Assembly (NCBI RefSeq): GCF_000316605.1
Contig: NC_019683.1
Location: 4,572,036 to 4,636,035 of the forward strand
DNA length: 64,000 nt
Direction: 5' to 3'
DNA from: [Leptolyngbya] sp. PCC 7376
Lineage (GTDB): Bacteria > Cyanobacteriota > Cyanobacteriia > Cyanobacteriales > MRBY01
Shown: positions 36,445 to 45,024 of the stretch, piece by piece
Numbering within the stretch: the first letter of the stretch is position 1
Layout: each line of letters starts with the position of its first letter
The notes under the pieces: model-generated
Told to the model about the DNA's origin: nothing
The model's database searches: none
What the model saw: the letters and a program-made list of their open reading frames with translations, nothing else
Position numbers and translations under genes: made by a program

Positions 36445-36764
36445 TATTTTATGCCGTGGCATTATCTGGTGCGGCAATCGCCACAGCTGGTAGCATTGGA
36501 TTTGTAGGTTTGATGGCTCCTCATATCGCTAGGCATTTAGTAGGGCCATCTCATGAAGGACTGTTACCGACAGCTGCATTAACAGGTGGCATAATCGTCG
36601 TGGTTGCGGATCTCATCAGACGTTTGCTCTTTGCACCAATTGAACTTCCCTGCGGCATCATTACTGCAATTGTTGGTGCCCCTTATTTTCTGTATTTACT
36701 GATTCGTACCTGGCGTTAATCCTCAAATCCAAAATCAAAAAAGTACTTTTAAACATCAAATTTC

Positions 36765-37604
36765 ATGCACTCCCCAACCCTCACTGACATGCCACAGGCG
36801 ATCGCCCTCACGACTCGCAAACTTACCATTGCGTACGATAGCAAAATAATTATTGACGAGCTTGATTTAGCTATTCCCAAAGGAAAAATCACAATCCTTG
36901 TGGGTCCTAATGGTTGCGGAAAATCAACACTTCTCAAAGGCCTGGGACGTTTACTCAAACCACAATCCGGTGTTGTTTATCTTGACAGCAAATCCATTTT
37001 CAAATTACCAACCAAAGCAGTGGCAAAACAGTTGGGTTTATTGCCCCAAAGCCCTACTGCCCCCGAAGGCTTAACCGTTAGAGAGTTAGTTGCTCAGGGT
37101 CGTTATCCTTATCAGAGTTGGATACAACAATGGAGTGCAGAAGACGAGAAACAAGTTGAACTTGCTCTTGCCGAAACCGAATTACAAGAGTTGGCAGGTC
37201 GTGCCGTTGATAGCCTATCAGGAGGTCAGAGACAACGAGCATGGGTTGCGATGACTCTGGCCCAGAATACTCGAATTTTATTGCTAGATGAACCCACAAC
37301 TTTTCTTGATTTAGCCCACCAAATCGAGGTTTTAGACCTACTCTATGATCTTAACCAACGGGAAGGCCGCACTGTCGTTATGGTTTTACATGAACTCAAT
37401 CAAGCTTGTCGATATGCGGATCATATTATTGCGATGCGATTAGGGAAGGTCTATGCTCAAGGTGAGCCCCATAATGTGATGACAGAAGGATTAGTGAAAA
37501 CAGTTTTTGGTCTAGATTGCCGTATTATTAAAGACCCTTTGGCAGGGACACCACTTTGCATTCCAATGGGTCGTAAAGTAGCGACACTAGAACATCAGCA
37601 TTGA
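36765..37604 (+). CDS. ABC transporter ATP-binding protein, FepC type (iron-siderophore uptake)
   Basis: 279 residues. Walker [11 protein letters not shown]-loop [14 protein letters not shown], signature LSGGQRQR, Walker [12 protein letters not shown] and H-loop VLHELNQA are intact. It is the FepC/FhuC type that energises ferric-siderophore permeases. It follows the broken FecCD gene by 45 bp in the same direction, so the permease it served is gone. It must work with another permease or be idle. The other uptake genes lie beyond it on the opposite strand. Confidence 0.9.
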   Translation: MHSPTLTDMPQAIALTTRKLTIAYDSKIIIDELDLAIPKGKITILVGPNGCGKSTLLKGLGRLLKPQSGVVYLDSKSIFKLPTKAVAKQLGLLPQSPTAPEGLTVRELVAQGRYPYQSWIQQWSAEDEKQVELALAETELQELAGRAVDSLSGGQRQRAWVAMTLAQNTRILLLDEPTTFLDLAHQIEVLDLLYDLNQREGRTVVMVLHELNQACRYADHIIAMRLGKVYAQGEPHNVMTEGLVKTVFGLDCRIIKDPLAGTPLCIPMGRKVATLEHQH

Positions 37605-37624
37605 CAAAAATAACAAGCTTTCAT

Positions 37625-37645
37625 CTCTACGAAGTCTTCGTAGAG
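37625..37645. terminator. Hairpin between convergent genes
   Basis: The arms CTCTACGAAG and CTTCGTAGAG sit between the ends of the FepC-type gene and the sucrase/ferredoxin-like gene. There is no long T-run on either side, so termination is likely but not certain. Confidence 0.5.
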
Positions 37646-37688
37646 TGAACAGACAAACGATTGTTCATCCATAGATATTTTCAGCTTC

Positions 37689-38816
37689 TCATTTATCTAA
37701 TTGATAAGTTGAGTATTGCGGTAAAAACTTTAGTTCAATTTTTTGTCCAGCCTTTGGAGATTGAGATGCAGTCATTACAGATGATTTTTGTTCAACACGA
37801 GCACGGTAAGTACTATTATCTGTCTGAGTTGGAGTTGAAAATTTGATTTCGACTTCTGCCCAAGTGGCTTTATTTGTCCATTGATCTAATAGCAATTGAA
37901 CAGGTTTTAAAGGAATAAATCGAGCAATCGGATAAATTAAACGCTGCATACCAGTTAGTCCACCTTTACGGAGGGTTTTACCAGAACGTTCGTAGGTCAG
38001 CCAATCCCAACCATATTTTTGCCAAAGCTCACGCTCAACAATTTGTTCAAATTTATTTAATCCTGACCAGCCACGATAGTTATTTTTTACCTTAGTGACA
38101 TCACCTTGACGGGCAAGAATTTGATCTATTTTGTCATTGGTGAGATGTCCCCAGTATTGTCCACTGGGAAGCTCAATCAAAGTGGGAGCAAAGCGATGTC
38201 CTCCAAAATGGCTACATCGCCAAACTCTAAGCTCCGGTGTTTTTTTGGTAGAGAGATGAGTTTGAATGGCATACTCAGAACGGATTTTTTTGTAGAGTGG
38301 ATAGCCAAAGCGTGAACAAGCTGCATCAACATTCCCATGGGTACAAATCAGTATTTCTCGGATATGATCAGTCGATTGCAAATATTGTTGATATTGATTG
38401 AGGTTATGAGATTTCCCTCCAATTTTTCGCAAAATCTCTTGTGTCAATGAGGAACTTTCTGATTCGGGCAGAATATATTCATATTTCTCGAAGTTTGCAA
38501 ATAGAATTTTGGGACGACGATAGTATATTACTCGTACTTCATCAGGAGAAGAGTAAGTTTTATCTGGGGAAATTAGTACAGGTCGGAGTTTAATACCTTG
38601 TTTCAGAATGAGTGTTCTAATAAGTTTGAGTAGTGGTGCAATTTTAGGATCTTCTGTAAATACTTGGGCTGTCCAAGGCTGAGGTAATTCAATAATTAAC
38701 CAGTGATCTACAGTACTTGCAGTTCCGATCGGATCTTCGTCAGCAACTTTAGAAACAACAGAACAAAATTTGCAATCTTTGAAAGTTTCAATAGCAGGAT
38801 TTTCTTGGACTTGCAT
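37689..38816 (-). CDS. Sucrase/ferredoxin-like family protein
   Basis: 375 residues from the ATG at 38816; an upstream GTG at 38882 is less likely. It shows the sucraseferredoxin-like pattern: CKFCSVVSKVADEDPIGTA near the start, then ICTHGNVDAACSRFGYPLYK and WRCSHFGGHRFAPTLIELPSGQ in the middle. These Cys and His groups can hold a thioredoxin-like [2Fe-2S] cluster. Its place between two siderophore-uptake genes suggests reductive release of iron from the imported siderophore, but that is inference from position. Confidence 0.75.
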   Translation of the reverse strand: MQVQENPAIETFKDCKFCSVVSKVADEDPIGTASTVDHWLIIELPQPWTAQVFTEDPKIAPLLKLIRTLILKQGIKLRPVLISPDKTYSSPDEVRVIYYRRPKILFANFEKYEYILPESESSSLTQEILRKIGGKSHNLNQYQQYLQSTDHIREILICTHGNVDAACSRFGYPLYKKIRSEYAIQTHLSTKKTPELRVWRCSHFGGHRFAPTLIELPSGQYWGHLTNDKIDQILARQGDVTKVKNNYRGWSGLNKFEQIVERELWQKYGWDWLTYERSGKTLRKGGLTGMQRLIYPIARFIPLKPVQLLLDQWTNKATWAEVEIKFSTPTQTDNSTYRARVEQKSSVMTASQSPKAGQKIELKFLPQYSTYQLDK

Positions 38817-39083
38817 AGTATTTTTTCCCAGGAACAATAAATATAGGCTATCGATACCAGTATTGAGTATTTGCGAGCTCACAAAGCTAATAGAAGTGAA
38901 CTTTTCTGAGATTCAAAAAGCTGATTTTGATAGAATTACAAGTTTGAAAAATCAGTAATCAGGAATGTTGGTTTTGAATACAATAATTAAACGAATATAT
39001 TGGCGAGCTATCAAAAGCCAAAAATTAATTTATATAATTCTAATCAAGAAAGAGTGATTTTTTTCTTGTTTGATGTATGATAT

Positions 39084-40079
39084 TCAATCTAAACTTTCTT
39101 TAGATAAAATATATTTTGACAAATCATCTAAGACTAAATTGGCAGACATAATGCCACCTGAGCTTGTCCATTCAGAATCACTTACAGCGTAGGCATTTCC
39201 TTTTTGTACGACTCTTAATTTTTGCCATAAAGGATGTTTAAGCCATTGATTTTTCATTTCATCACCATTATTTTCTTCATTATCAAAGGTAAAATAGAAA
39301 AGATAGTCTGCATCTAATATATTAATGCTTTCTATATTAATTTCCTTCGCAAAATCTTGTACCTCTTGAGCATTGGGACGATCTAATCCAGCTTCTTTAA
39401 CAAGTTTTCCTGGAAAAGATTGGCTGAAATAGACTCTAGTTGTTCCAGGTAAAAATCTGACGAGCGACACGGTTGGTGGATTATTTCCTAACTTTTGCTT
39501 GAATTCTTCAATTCGTTTATCCCATGCCAACATTAATGAGGTTGCTTCGTCCTCACGGTTAACAGCTTCAGCATAAAGTTTTAAATTTTCTTTCCACGTT
39601 GAACCAATCGTTTCAGAGAATATTGTTGGGGCGATCGCCTTTAATTTTTTATAAATACCTTTTTGTCGAATTTTCGAGCCAATGATCAAATCTGGCTGTA
39701 AAGCAACAATACTTTCGATATTGGGCTTTAACTCATCACCTACTGTAGGAACATCATCTAACTGATCACCTAAATAGTCATAATAAGGGTCACCTTGCCA
39801 TGATTGCACTGCTCCAATTGGCATGACTCCTAATGCTAATAGCATATCTGTCCCTTCATTAGTGAGAATCACCACTCGTTGTGGTTGCTCTGGAACAATA
39901 GTTTCACCCATTGCATGTTTTACTGATCTGCCTGATTGGACTTCCTCAAAAGACTGTTGATTCTCTATTCCATTCCTAGGCTGTGGCGCACAGCTGCTGA
40001 CATAAACTAACAGAAATAAAATGACTCCCAGAGCTAATGAGATAAAGCGAAAAGCAGAAAATATAGATTTTTTTTTCAT
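39084..40079 (-). CDS. Iron-siderophore ABC substrate-binding lipoprotein
   Basis: 331 residues. A hydrophobic leader ends at a lipobox (VSSC, Cys near residue 30). The periplasmic-binding fold has PQRVVILTNEGTDMLLALGV, NIESIVALQPDLIIGSK and a C-terminal lobe ending VLDDLSKYIL, as in FecB/FhuD. A ribosome site GGAG precedes the ATG. It sits downstream of the TonB-dependent receptor, with a strong terminator between them. Confidence 0.88.
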   Translation of the reverse strand: MKKKSIFSAFRFISLALGVILFLLVYVSSCAPQPRNGIENQQSFEEVQSGRSVKHAMGETIVPEQPQRVVILTNEGTDMLLALGVMPIGAVQSWQGDPYYDYLGDQLDDVPTVGDELKPNIESIVALQPDLIIGSKIRQKGIYKKLKAIAPTIFSETIGSTWKENLKLYAEAVNREDEATSLMLAWDKRIEEFKQKLGNNPPTVSLVRFLPGTTRVYFSQSFPGKLVKEAGLDRPNAQEVQDFAKEINIESINILDADYLFYFTFDNEENNGDEMKNQWLKHPLWQKLRVVQKGNAYAVSDSEWTSSGGIMSANLVLDDLSKYILSKESLD

Positions 40080-40222
40080 TATGCAGCTCCAATTAATAAT
40101 TACGGACTACTTTGACGCAAAATAAATATTTTTTTATTCAATCAACTTATTTTTCAAACTCTATTCAATAGATTATGGAAGTTTTGTGATATCTCTATTA
40201 ATGTAAATAAATGTAGAAAAAC

Positions 40223-40279
40223 AAAATCAAAAAGAGCTCGAGAAGTATTTCTGAAATATTCTTTTCTCTTTTTGATTTT
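40223..40279 (-). terminator. Strong terminator of the TonB-dependent receptor gene
   Basis: Two perfect 14-base arms (AAAATCAAAAAGAG and its inverse complement) enclose a further inner hairpin. On the minus strand a TGTTTTTC run follows. It begins 32 bp past the receptor stop codon. Confidence 0.75.
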
Positions 40280-40310
40280 CAATTATCTTGAAATAGTAAA
40301 AAACATTAAT

Positions 40311-42755
40311 TTACCAATCAAAACCGTACTTTAAACTGACAGTTGTTCCTTGACCCGCATATTGATTAAAGCCACCAAATGCTTGGGCTGTAATTGGGAA
40401 ATAATCAGTATTGAAAATATTTTCAATACCGAGCTGGAATGTTCCAAAATCTGTTTCATATTGACTAATAAGATCGGCAGTTACATAGCCATCTACAGAT
40501 TGGAAAATAACCCCATTTGCTTCTGCATCGCGATCGCCAACGATATTCACTTGAAAACGATTTTGCCACTTATCAGTAGGACTAAACTCTACAAAGCCAG
40601 TTAACTTAAGTGGTGGAATGACAAAGCTTGAACTATCTGTATCAAAATCACCATCAAAATCAGTATCACGCTCACCTTGAGTGAGGGTCAGTGTGCCACC
40701 AAGCGCGACCTGATTACTCACTTGAGCACGTAAATCGGCCTCGAGACCATAGACTCGCAGCGGATCACGAACAATATCTAAAAGACTTGTTGTACCAAAA
40801 GTTGATCCTAAATTAGAAAAAGAATAGAAACCAGTCAAAGAAGCCTGAAATTTGTCCCAATTGCCACGGATACCAAGTTCATAACTATCAACTTTTTGAG
40901 CTTCTGGACGCAGATCTTCCACATTAAAACCTGGCGCAGCAGTACGAAGAACTCGAGCAACATCAGCAACCGAGAAACCTTGGGAAAAATTACCAAAGAG
41001 ACTCACTTCATCATTGAAAGCATACACTGCACCAACATTGAATAATGTCGCGTCATAGTCTAAGGCACCGCCACCAACATCAGCTCCAAGGATAGTTGTG
41101 AAATCATCAAGTTCAATGCCGATAAATTCTTGACGAATACCACCACTAATATTGAAGGAATCACTCACATCCCAATTTAGCTGAGCAAATAAACCAAGCT
41201 CACTCTGCTGTAATGGCGGCGATAAAATACTTATGCCAACAGGATTAAAGACTAATCCATTGCTAAAGAAAACCGCTGCTGGATCAAAAATATCAACTGG
41301 TTGTGATGTGTCTTCATAATCATAATCAACACCCCAAAGCACCTCTAAACTCTCATCTTTGGAGAGAGGGGTTTCAATATCTAGGCGACCTCCAATCTTT
41401 TCAGATTCAACCTCTGATTGAATTGGCAAGAAATTAAAAGGAGGACTATTTACAGGTTGAGCAAATGGATAGAAGCGAGTGGAATAGTCACGGTAATAGA
41501 GTTGACCATCAAGTCGGCTACCCAAAATATCTTTGTTTGTATAAGCGAAGTTAAGAACAATATTTTCTGTATCTGGTTGATCCGGTAACTCCAAACCAGG
41601 AATAGCAGTCGCTCGTTCTAATGTGGGGAAGAAATTCTGGAAAGTTAGACCAAGATCAGAATCTTGACTGTCATTGTAATAGTTGAAATTAAACTGAATA
41701 TTCTGGGTTTCACTAATGTCATACCCGATTTTAGCGGCAAGATTGAGTGTCTCAACATCACCTAGGCCACCTTGAAGGGTTGGTGTCGGAGGAATCAGAT
41801 CTCCATTAGAGTCGTAGAGATTATTACTGGTCGTTAAAGATCCACTCGCAGCATAACTCAATTTATCTTCTGAACCAGAGATTGACTGGGATAATGTATA
41901 CCCAAAACTATTATCAAGTTCGGTCAGAGAGAACTTCGTGCCAATCTCCGTACGCGAGACAAATGGCTGACCTGCCCCACTTTTGGTAATGATATTGATA
42001 ATACCGCCCGTCGCACCATCTCCATAAAGCGCACTCGGACCCCTAATGATTTCAACTCTTTCAATTGCGCTTGGATCAATAGTACGTAGATCTCGCTGGG
42101 CATTGCGGTTTGTGCTTTGAGGAACGCCATCAATGAGCACGGAGATATTACGGCCACGTAGTGTTTGGCCAAAATTACTGCTTGTTTCTGTCCCTGTTGA
42201 CAAGCCTGGAACAAGTTTACCGAGGATAGTGGAGAGGTTTGAGTTCAGTGCAGTTTGACTCTCGATTTCTTCGCTTGAAATGACAGTGACTGAGCGTGGT
42301 ACCTTGTCTGGCTCTTCTTCTGTTCGAGTTGCTGTGACGATGAGCTCCAAGTCTTCATCTTCTAGATCATCGGGCAGAATTTGAACGACAAGTCCAGTTC
42401 CATCGGTAATGACATCGACGAAAGGTGCGAAACGTGAGCCTTCGATTATGAGACGCAAAATGTTGTTTGGCTGTTGGCTAAAGGAAACACTTGCTATGCC
42501 ACGATTTGGCTCGGACAACAAGGATTGTTCGAGTATTCCATCAAGCTGGGCATTCAGAATCTCAATAATGAGTTGGTTGCCTTCTACTGTTTCTGTTACA
42601 TCGGCGATCGCCACAGGACTGATTAGCTGAATTTTCAATCCAGCTTCTGTTTCTAAAAGCTGAATATCGGTGATGGGCTTTTGGGCATTGACCGCTGGCG
42701 CAAGAGCCACGACAACACTACTTGCCATACCTAGACCGCAAATAAGATTTTTCAA
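40311..42755 (-). CDS. TonB-dependent siderophore receptor with N-terminal AMIN domain
   Basis: About 814 residues. I prefer the TTG at 42755 (MKNLICGLGMASSVV, a good signal peptide) because GGAGAG lies six bases before it; the alternative is a GTG at 42767. After the signal an AMIN domain (~30-130) precedes a plug domain with TEEEPDKVPRSVTVISSEEI, RGRNISVLIDGVPQ and RVEIIRGPSALYGDGATGGIINI. The rest is a 22-strand type barrel ending in an aromatic residue (KYGFDW). It should import a ferric siderophore across the outer membrane and looks complete. Confidence 0.92.
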   Translation of the reverse strand: MKNLICGLGMASSVVVALAPAVNAQKPITDIQLLETEAGLKIQLISPVAIADVTETVEGNQLIIEILNAQLDGILEQSLLSEPNRGIASVSFSQQPNNILRLIIEGSRFAPFVDVITDGTGLVVQILPDDLEDEDLELIVTATRTEEEPDKVPRSVTVISSEEIESQTALNSNLSTILGKLVPGLSTGTETSSNFGQTLRGRNISVLIDGVPQSTNRNAQRDLRTIDPSAIERVEIIRGPSALYGDGATGGIINIITKSGAGQPFVSRTEIGTKFSLTELDNSFGYTLSQSISGSEDKLSYAASGSLTTSNNLYDSNGDLIPPTPTLQGGLGDVETLNLAAKIGYDISETQNIQFNFNYYNDSQDSDLGLTFQNFFPTLERATAIPGLELPDQPDTENIVLNFAYTNKDILGSRLDGQLYYRDYSTRFYPFAQPVNSPPFNFLPIQSEVESEKIGGRLDIETPLSKDESLEVLWGVDYDYEDTSQPVDIFDPAAVFFSNGLVFNPVGISILSPPLQQSELGLFAQLNWDVSDSFNISGGIRQEFIGIELDDFTTILGADVGGGALDYDATLFNVGAVYAFNDEVSLFGNFSQGFSVADVARVLRTAAPGFNVEDLRPEAQKVDSYELGIRGNWDKFQASLTGFYSFSNLGSTFGTTSLLDIVRDPLRVYGLEADLRAQVSNQVALGGTLTLTQGERDTDFDGDFDTDSSSFVIPPLKLTGFVEFSPTDKWQNRFQVNIVGDRDAEANGVIFQSVDGYVTADLISQYETDFGTFQLGIENIFNTDYFPITAQAFGGFNQYAGQGTTVSLKYGFDW

Positions 42756-43568
42756 CGAACTCTCCACACACTATTTATTGCAATTGATATGCATTAGATA
42801 TGAAGGTTAAGATAACAATATAGAAATTGTCAAGATGCATGGAAAGCTAAATGAGTTTTATAGCGGTAATAGAAATCATCTCCACTGACAATGGCATGTA
42901 TAGCGAATATTTTTTGTATAAAAACCTAGTGCATTAGACAGGGTCGCCAATCAGATTTTTCCCTTATATATCAATGGTTTAAAGGCTTACTGCCTGACTC
43001 TTATCCCAAAAAATCCAGAAGCCAATATGCCATCAAACTTTTGACCATATAAGTATTTTTTCTATTGACTAGCCAATTCAGTCAATTATCTTATACAAAA
43101 ATATATTGGCATTAATAATGAGCTTGTAGACTTGAAAAATGAATTTTTATTCCATTCTTATATCACACACAAAAAATACAATAAAAAAATAAAAGAAAGA
43201 TTTCATGGGCTTAATTCACATAGGAAATAAATCATTGATAAGAAAAAAAATAGATTTTTTTAGATAAAAAACACATTGATTTGAATGATTAAATGCTTAT
43301 TTTTGATGAAATATAGATCTCAGATCAATTTTCCTAAAAAGCAAATTATTTCTTGATTTGATTAAATTAAATATTTTGATCTCATAACATAGACAATATT
43401 TACTAGATATCATGAGCCCTGCTGCTACAGAATTTTTGAGTGCTGAATAGCCTATAATCTTTTTGTTGACATTTTTTTTCAAAAAAGCTAGATTGTTCAC
43501 AATCTGTAGCCTGAAAATATTTATCGTTACGATTTGGCTCTTTCACTACTAAAGAGGGGGTGTTTGCC
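42756..43568. other. AT-rich divergent regulatory region of about 810 bp
   Basis: It separates the outer-membrane receptor from the siderophore biosynthesis cluster and holds no credible gene. The biosynthetic promoter lies at 43466-43494. Close to the receptor, at 42776-42800, is an AT-rich stretch (attgatatgcattagatat) that could be a Fur site; the match is weak. Confidence 0.5.
43466..43504 (+). promoter_or_regulatory. Sigma-70-type promoter with overlapping palindromic operator
   Basis: The -35 is TTGACA (43466-43471), the spacer is 17 bases, and the -10 is TAGATT (43489-43494). A palindrome GATTGTTCACAATC (43491-43504) overlaps the -10, a position where a bound protein would block transcription. 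It lies about 75 bases before the first biosynthetic start codon. The bound regulator is unknown. Confidence 0.6.
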
Positions 43569-44969
43569 ATGCAACAGCTTTATCAAAATAATCGAGAGAT
43601 TAGAGCAGCAAAGCCTGCTGACTCTGGTCAATGGCGATCGCTACCTGGACCGAGATCTCAAGAGTATTTAAAGCGTCAAGAAGCTAGAGAGTCTAATGCT
43701 CGTAGCTATCCTCGCCGAATCACGTTAGCAATCAAAGAAGCGAAAGGGATTTTTATCAAAGATGTTGATGGCCACACCTATTTTGACTGTTTGTCTGGTG
43801 CTGGAACCCTTGCCCTAGGACACAATCATCCGGTTGTACTCGAAGCGATGCAACAGACTTTGGATGGTAGTTATCCACTCCATACTCTGGATTTGACGAC
43901 ACCCATCAAAGATCAATTTGTTGAGCAACTGTTTGCAAGTTTGCCGCCGAAATTTGCCAAGGTTGCAAAAATTCAGTTCTGTGGCCCCACTGGGGCAGAT
44001 GCAGTAGAAGCAGCACTCAAATTGGTCAAAACAGCAACCGGACGTCGGAGCATCCTCTCTTTTTCTGGCGGTTACCATGGTATGACCAATGGGTCTTTGA
44101 GTTTGACTGGAAGTTTAGCGCCGAAGCAAGAAATATCAGGATTAATGCCGGATGTACATTTTTTGCCTTATCCCTACAATTACCGTTGTCCATTCGGACT
44201 TGGTGGTGATGATAGCCAAAAAGTTAGTGCAAAGTACATTGAGCATCTTCTGGATGATCCTGAAAGTGGCATTGTCAAACCAGCGGGGATGATTCTTGAG
44301 GCGGTTCAGGGAGAAGGTGGGGTTATTCCTGCTCCTGATCACTGGTTGAGAGAAATGGCTCGAATTACCAGTGAGCGAGGTATTCCATTAATTCTGGATG
44401 AGATTCAAGCTGGTATAGGACGGACTGGAAAACTCTATGCATTTGAACATGCGGGAATTACCCCGGATGTCGTGCTACTGTCAAAGGCCATTGGTGGTTC
44501 TCTGCCTTTGTCAGTGGTGTTATACAACAAGAATCTCGATTTATGGAAACCGGGAGCTCATGCTGGCACGTTCCGGGGTAATCAGTTAGCAATGGCCGCT
44601 GGCGCCGCCACGCTGAAATTCATTATAGAGAATAACTTGGCTCATCAAGCTCAAGTTCTAGGCGATCGCCTATTGAGCCATTTGCGGGAAATTCAGAAGG
44701 ATCATCCTTGTCTGGGCGATGTCCGTGGTCGTGGTTTGATGCTTGGCGCAGAAATTATTAATCCCAGAATGGGCATCACTGCTCATCCCGAACTCGCCAA
44801 ACAGATTCAGGCAGAATGTCTACAACGCGGTCTGATTCTTGAGTTGGGCGGCAGATTTGGCACTGTGGTTCGCTTCTTGCCACCACTCATTATCACAGCA
44901 GAACAGATTGATGCTGTTAGTGAGATTTTTGCGGAATCAGTTGCGGCGGCAGAGCAGAAGCTTGCTTAA
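43569..44969 (+). CDS. dat: Diaminobutyrate-2-oxoglutarate aminotransferase
   Basis: 466 residues from the ATG at 43569, preceded by the ribosome site GAGGGGG at 43554-43560; the GTG at 43560 overlaps that site. It is a class III PLP aminotransferase: GHNHPVVLEAM, GPTGADAVEAALKL, ILDEIQAGIGRTGK and LLSKAIGGSLPLS with the PLP lysine. It makes L-2,4-diaminobutyrate from aspartate semialdehyde. This is the first step of the 1,3-diaminopropane arm in rhizobactin- and schizokinen-type siderophores (RhbA role). Confidence 0.9.
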   Translation: MQQLYQNNREIRAAKPADSGQWRSLPGPRSQEYLKRQEARESNARSYPRRITLAIKEAKGIFIKDVDGHTYFDCLSGAGTLALGHNHPVVLEAMQQTLDGSYPLHTLDLTTPIKDQFVEQLFASLPPKFAKVAKIQFCGPTGADAVEAALKLVKTATGRRSILSFSGGYHGMTNGSLSLTGSLAPKQEISGLMPDVHFLPYPYNYRCPFGLGGDDSQKVSAKYIEHLLDDPESGIVKPAGMILEAVQGEGGVIPAPDHWLREMARITSERGIPLILDEIQAGIGRTGKLYAFEHAGITPDVVLLSKAIGGSLPLSVVLYNKNLDLWKPGAHAGTFRGNQLAMAAGAATLKFIIENNLAHQAQVLGDRLLSHLREIQKDHPCLGDVRGRGLMLGAEIINPRMGITAHPELAKQIQAECLQRGLILELGGRFGTVVRFLPPLIITAEQIDAVSEIFAESVAAAEQKLA

Positions 44970-45024
44970 GTTGTCGCTATCATGCCCGCTCTTCTTCTGA
45001 TCTATTTTTTAGCCTTCATTACTT

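Larger units (their letters stand above)
35369..36719 (+). pseudogene. FecCD-family siderophore permease, 5'-truncated and interrupted by an IS630 element
   Basis: The left part (35369-35497) reads FMPWLGVFGLMSWVLSRELN and then ALNLGDNLAIGLRLEWQRGWLL. The right part (36447-36719) reads [20 protein letters not shown], then [18 protein letters not shown] and on to [10 protein letters not shown]. Together these are about 135 C-terminal residues of a FecCD permease, normally about 330. The IS630 element sits between them, and removing it with one TA restores the frame exactly. The 5' half was removed by the IS6 element. The gene reads into an intact FepC-type ATPase, so it was once the permease of that uptake operon. 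Confidence 0.88.

Noticed and set aside
43297-43500. 67-residue minus-strand ORF before the siderophore cluster
   Set aside because: Low-complexity AT-rich translation with no motif; it overlaps the likely promoter.
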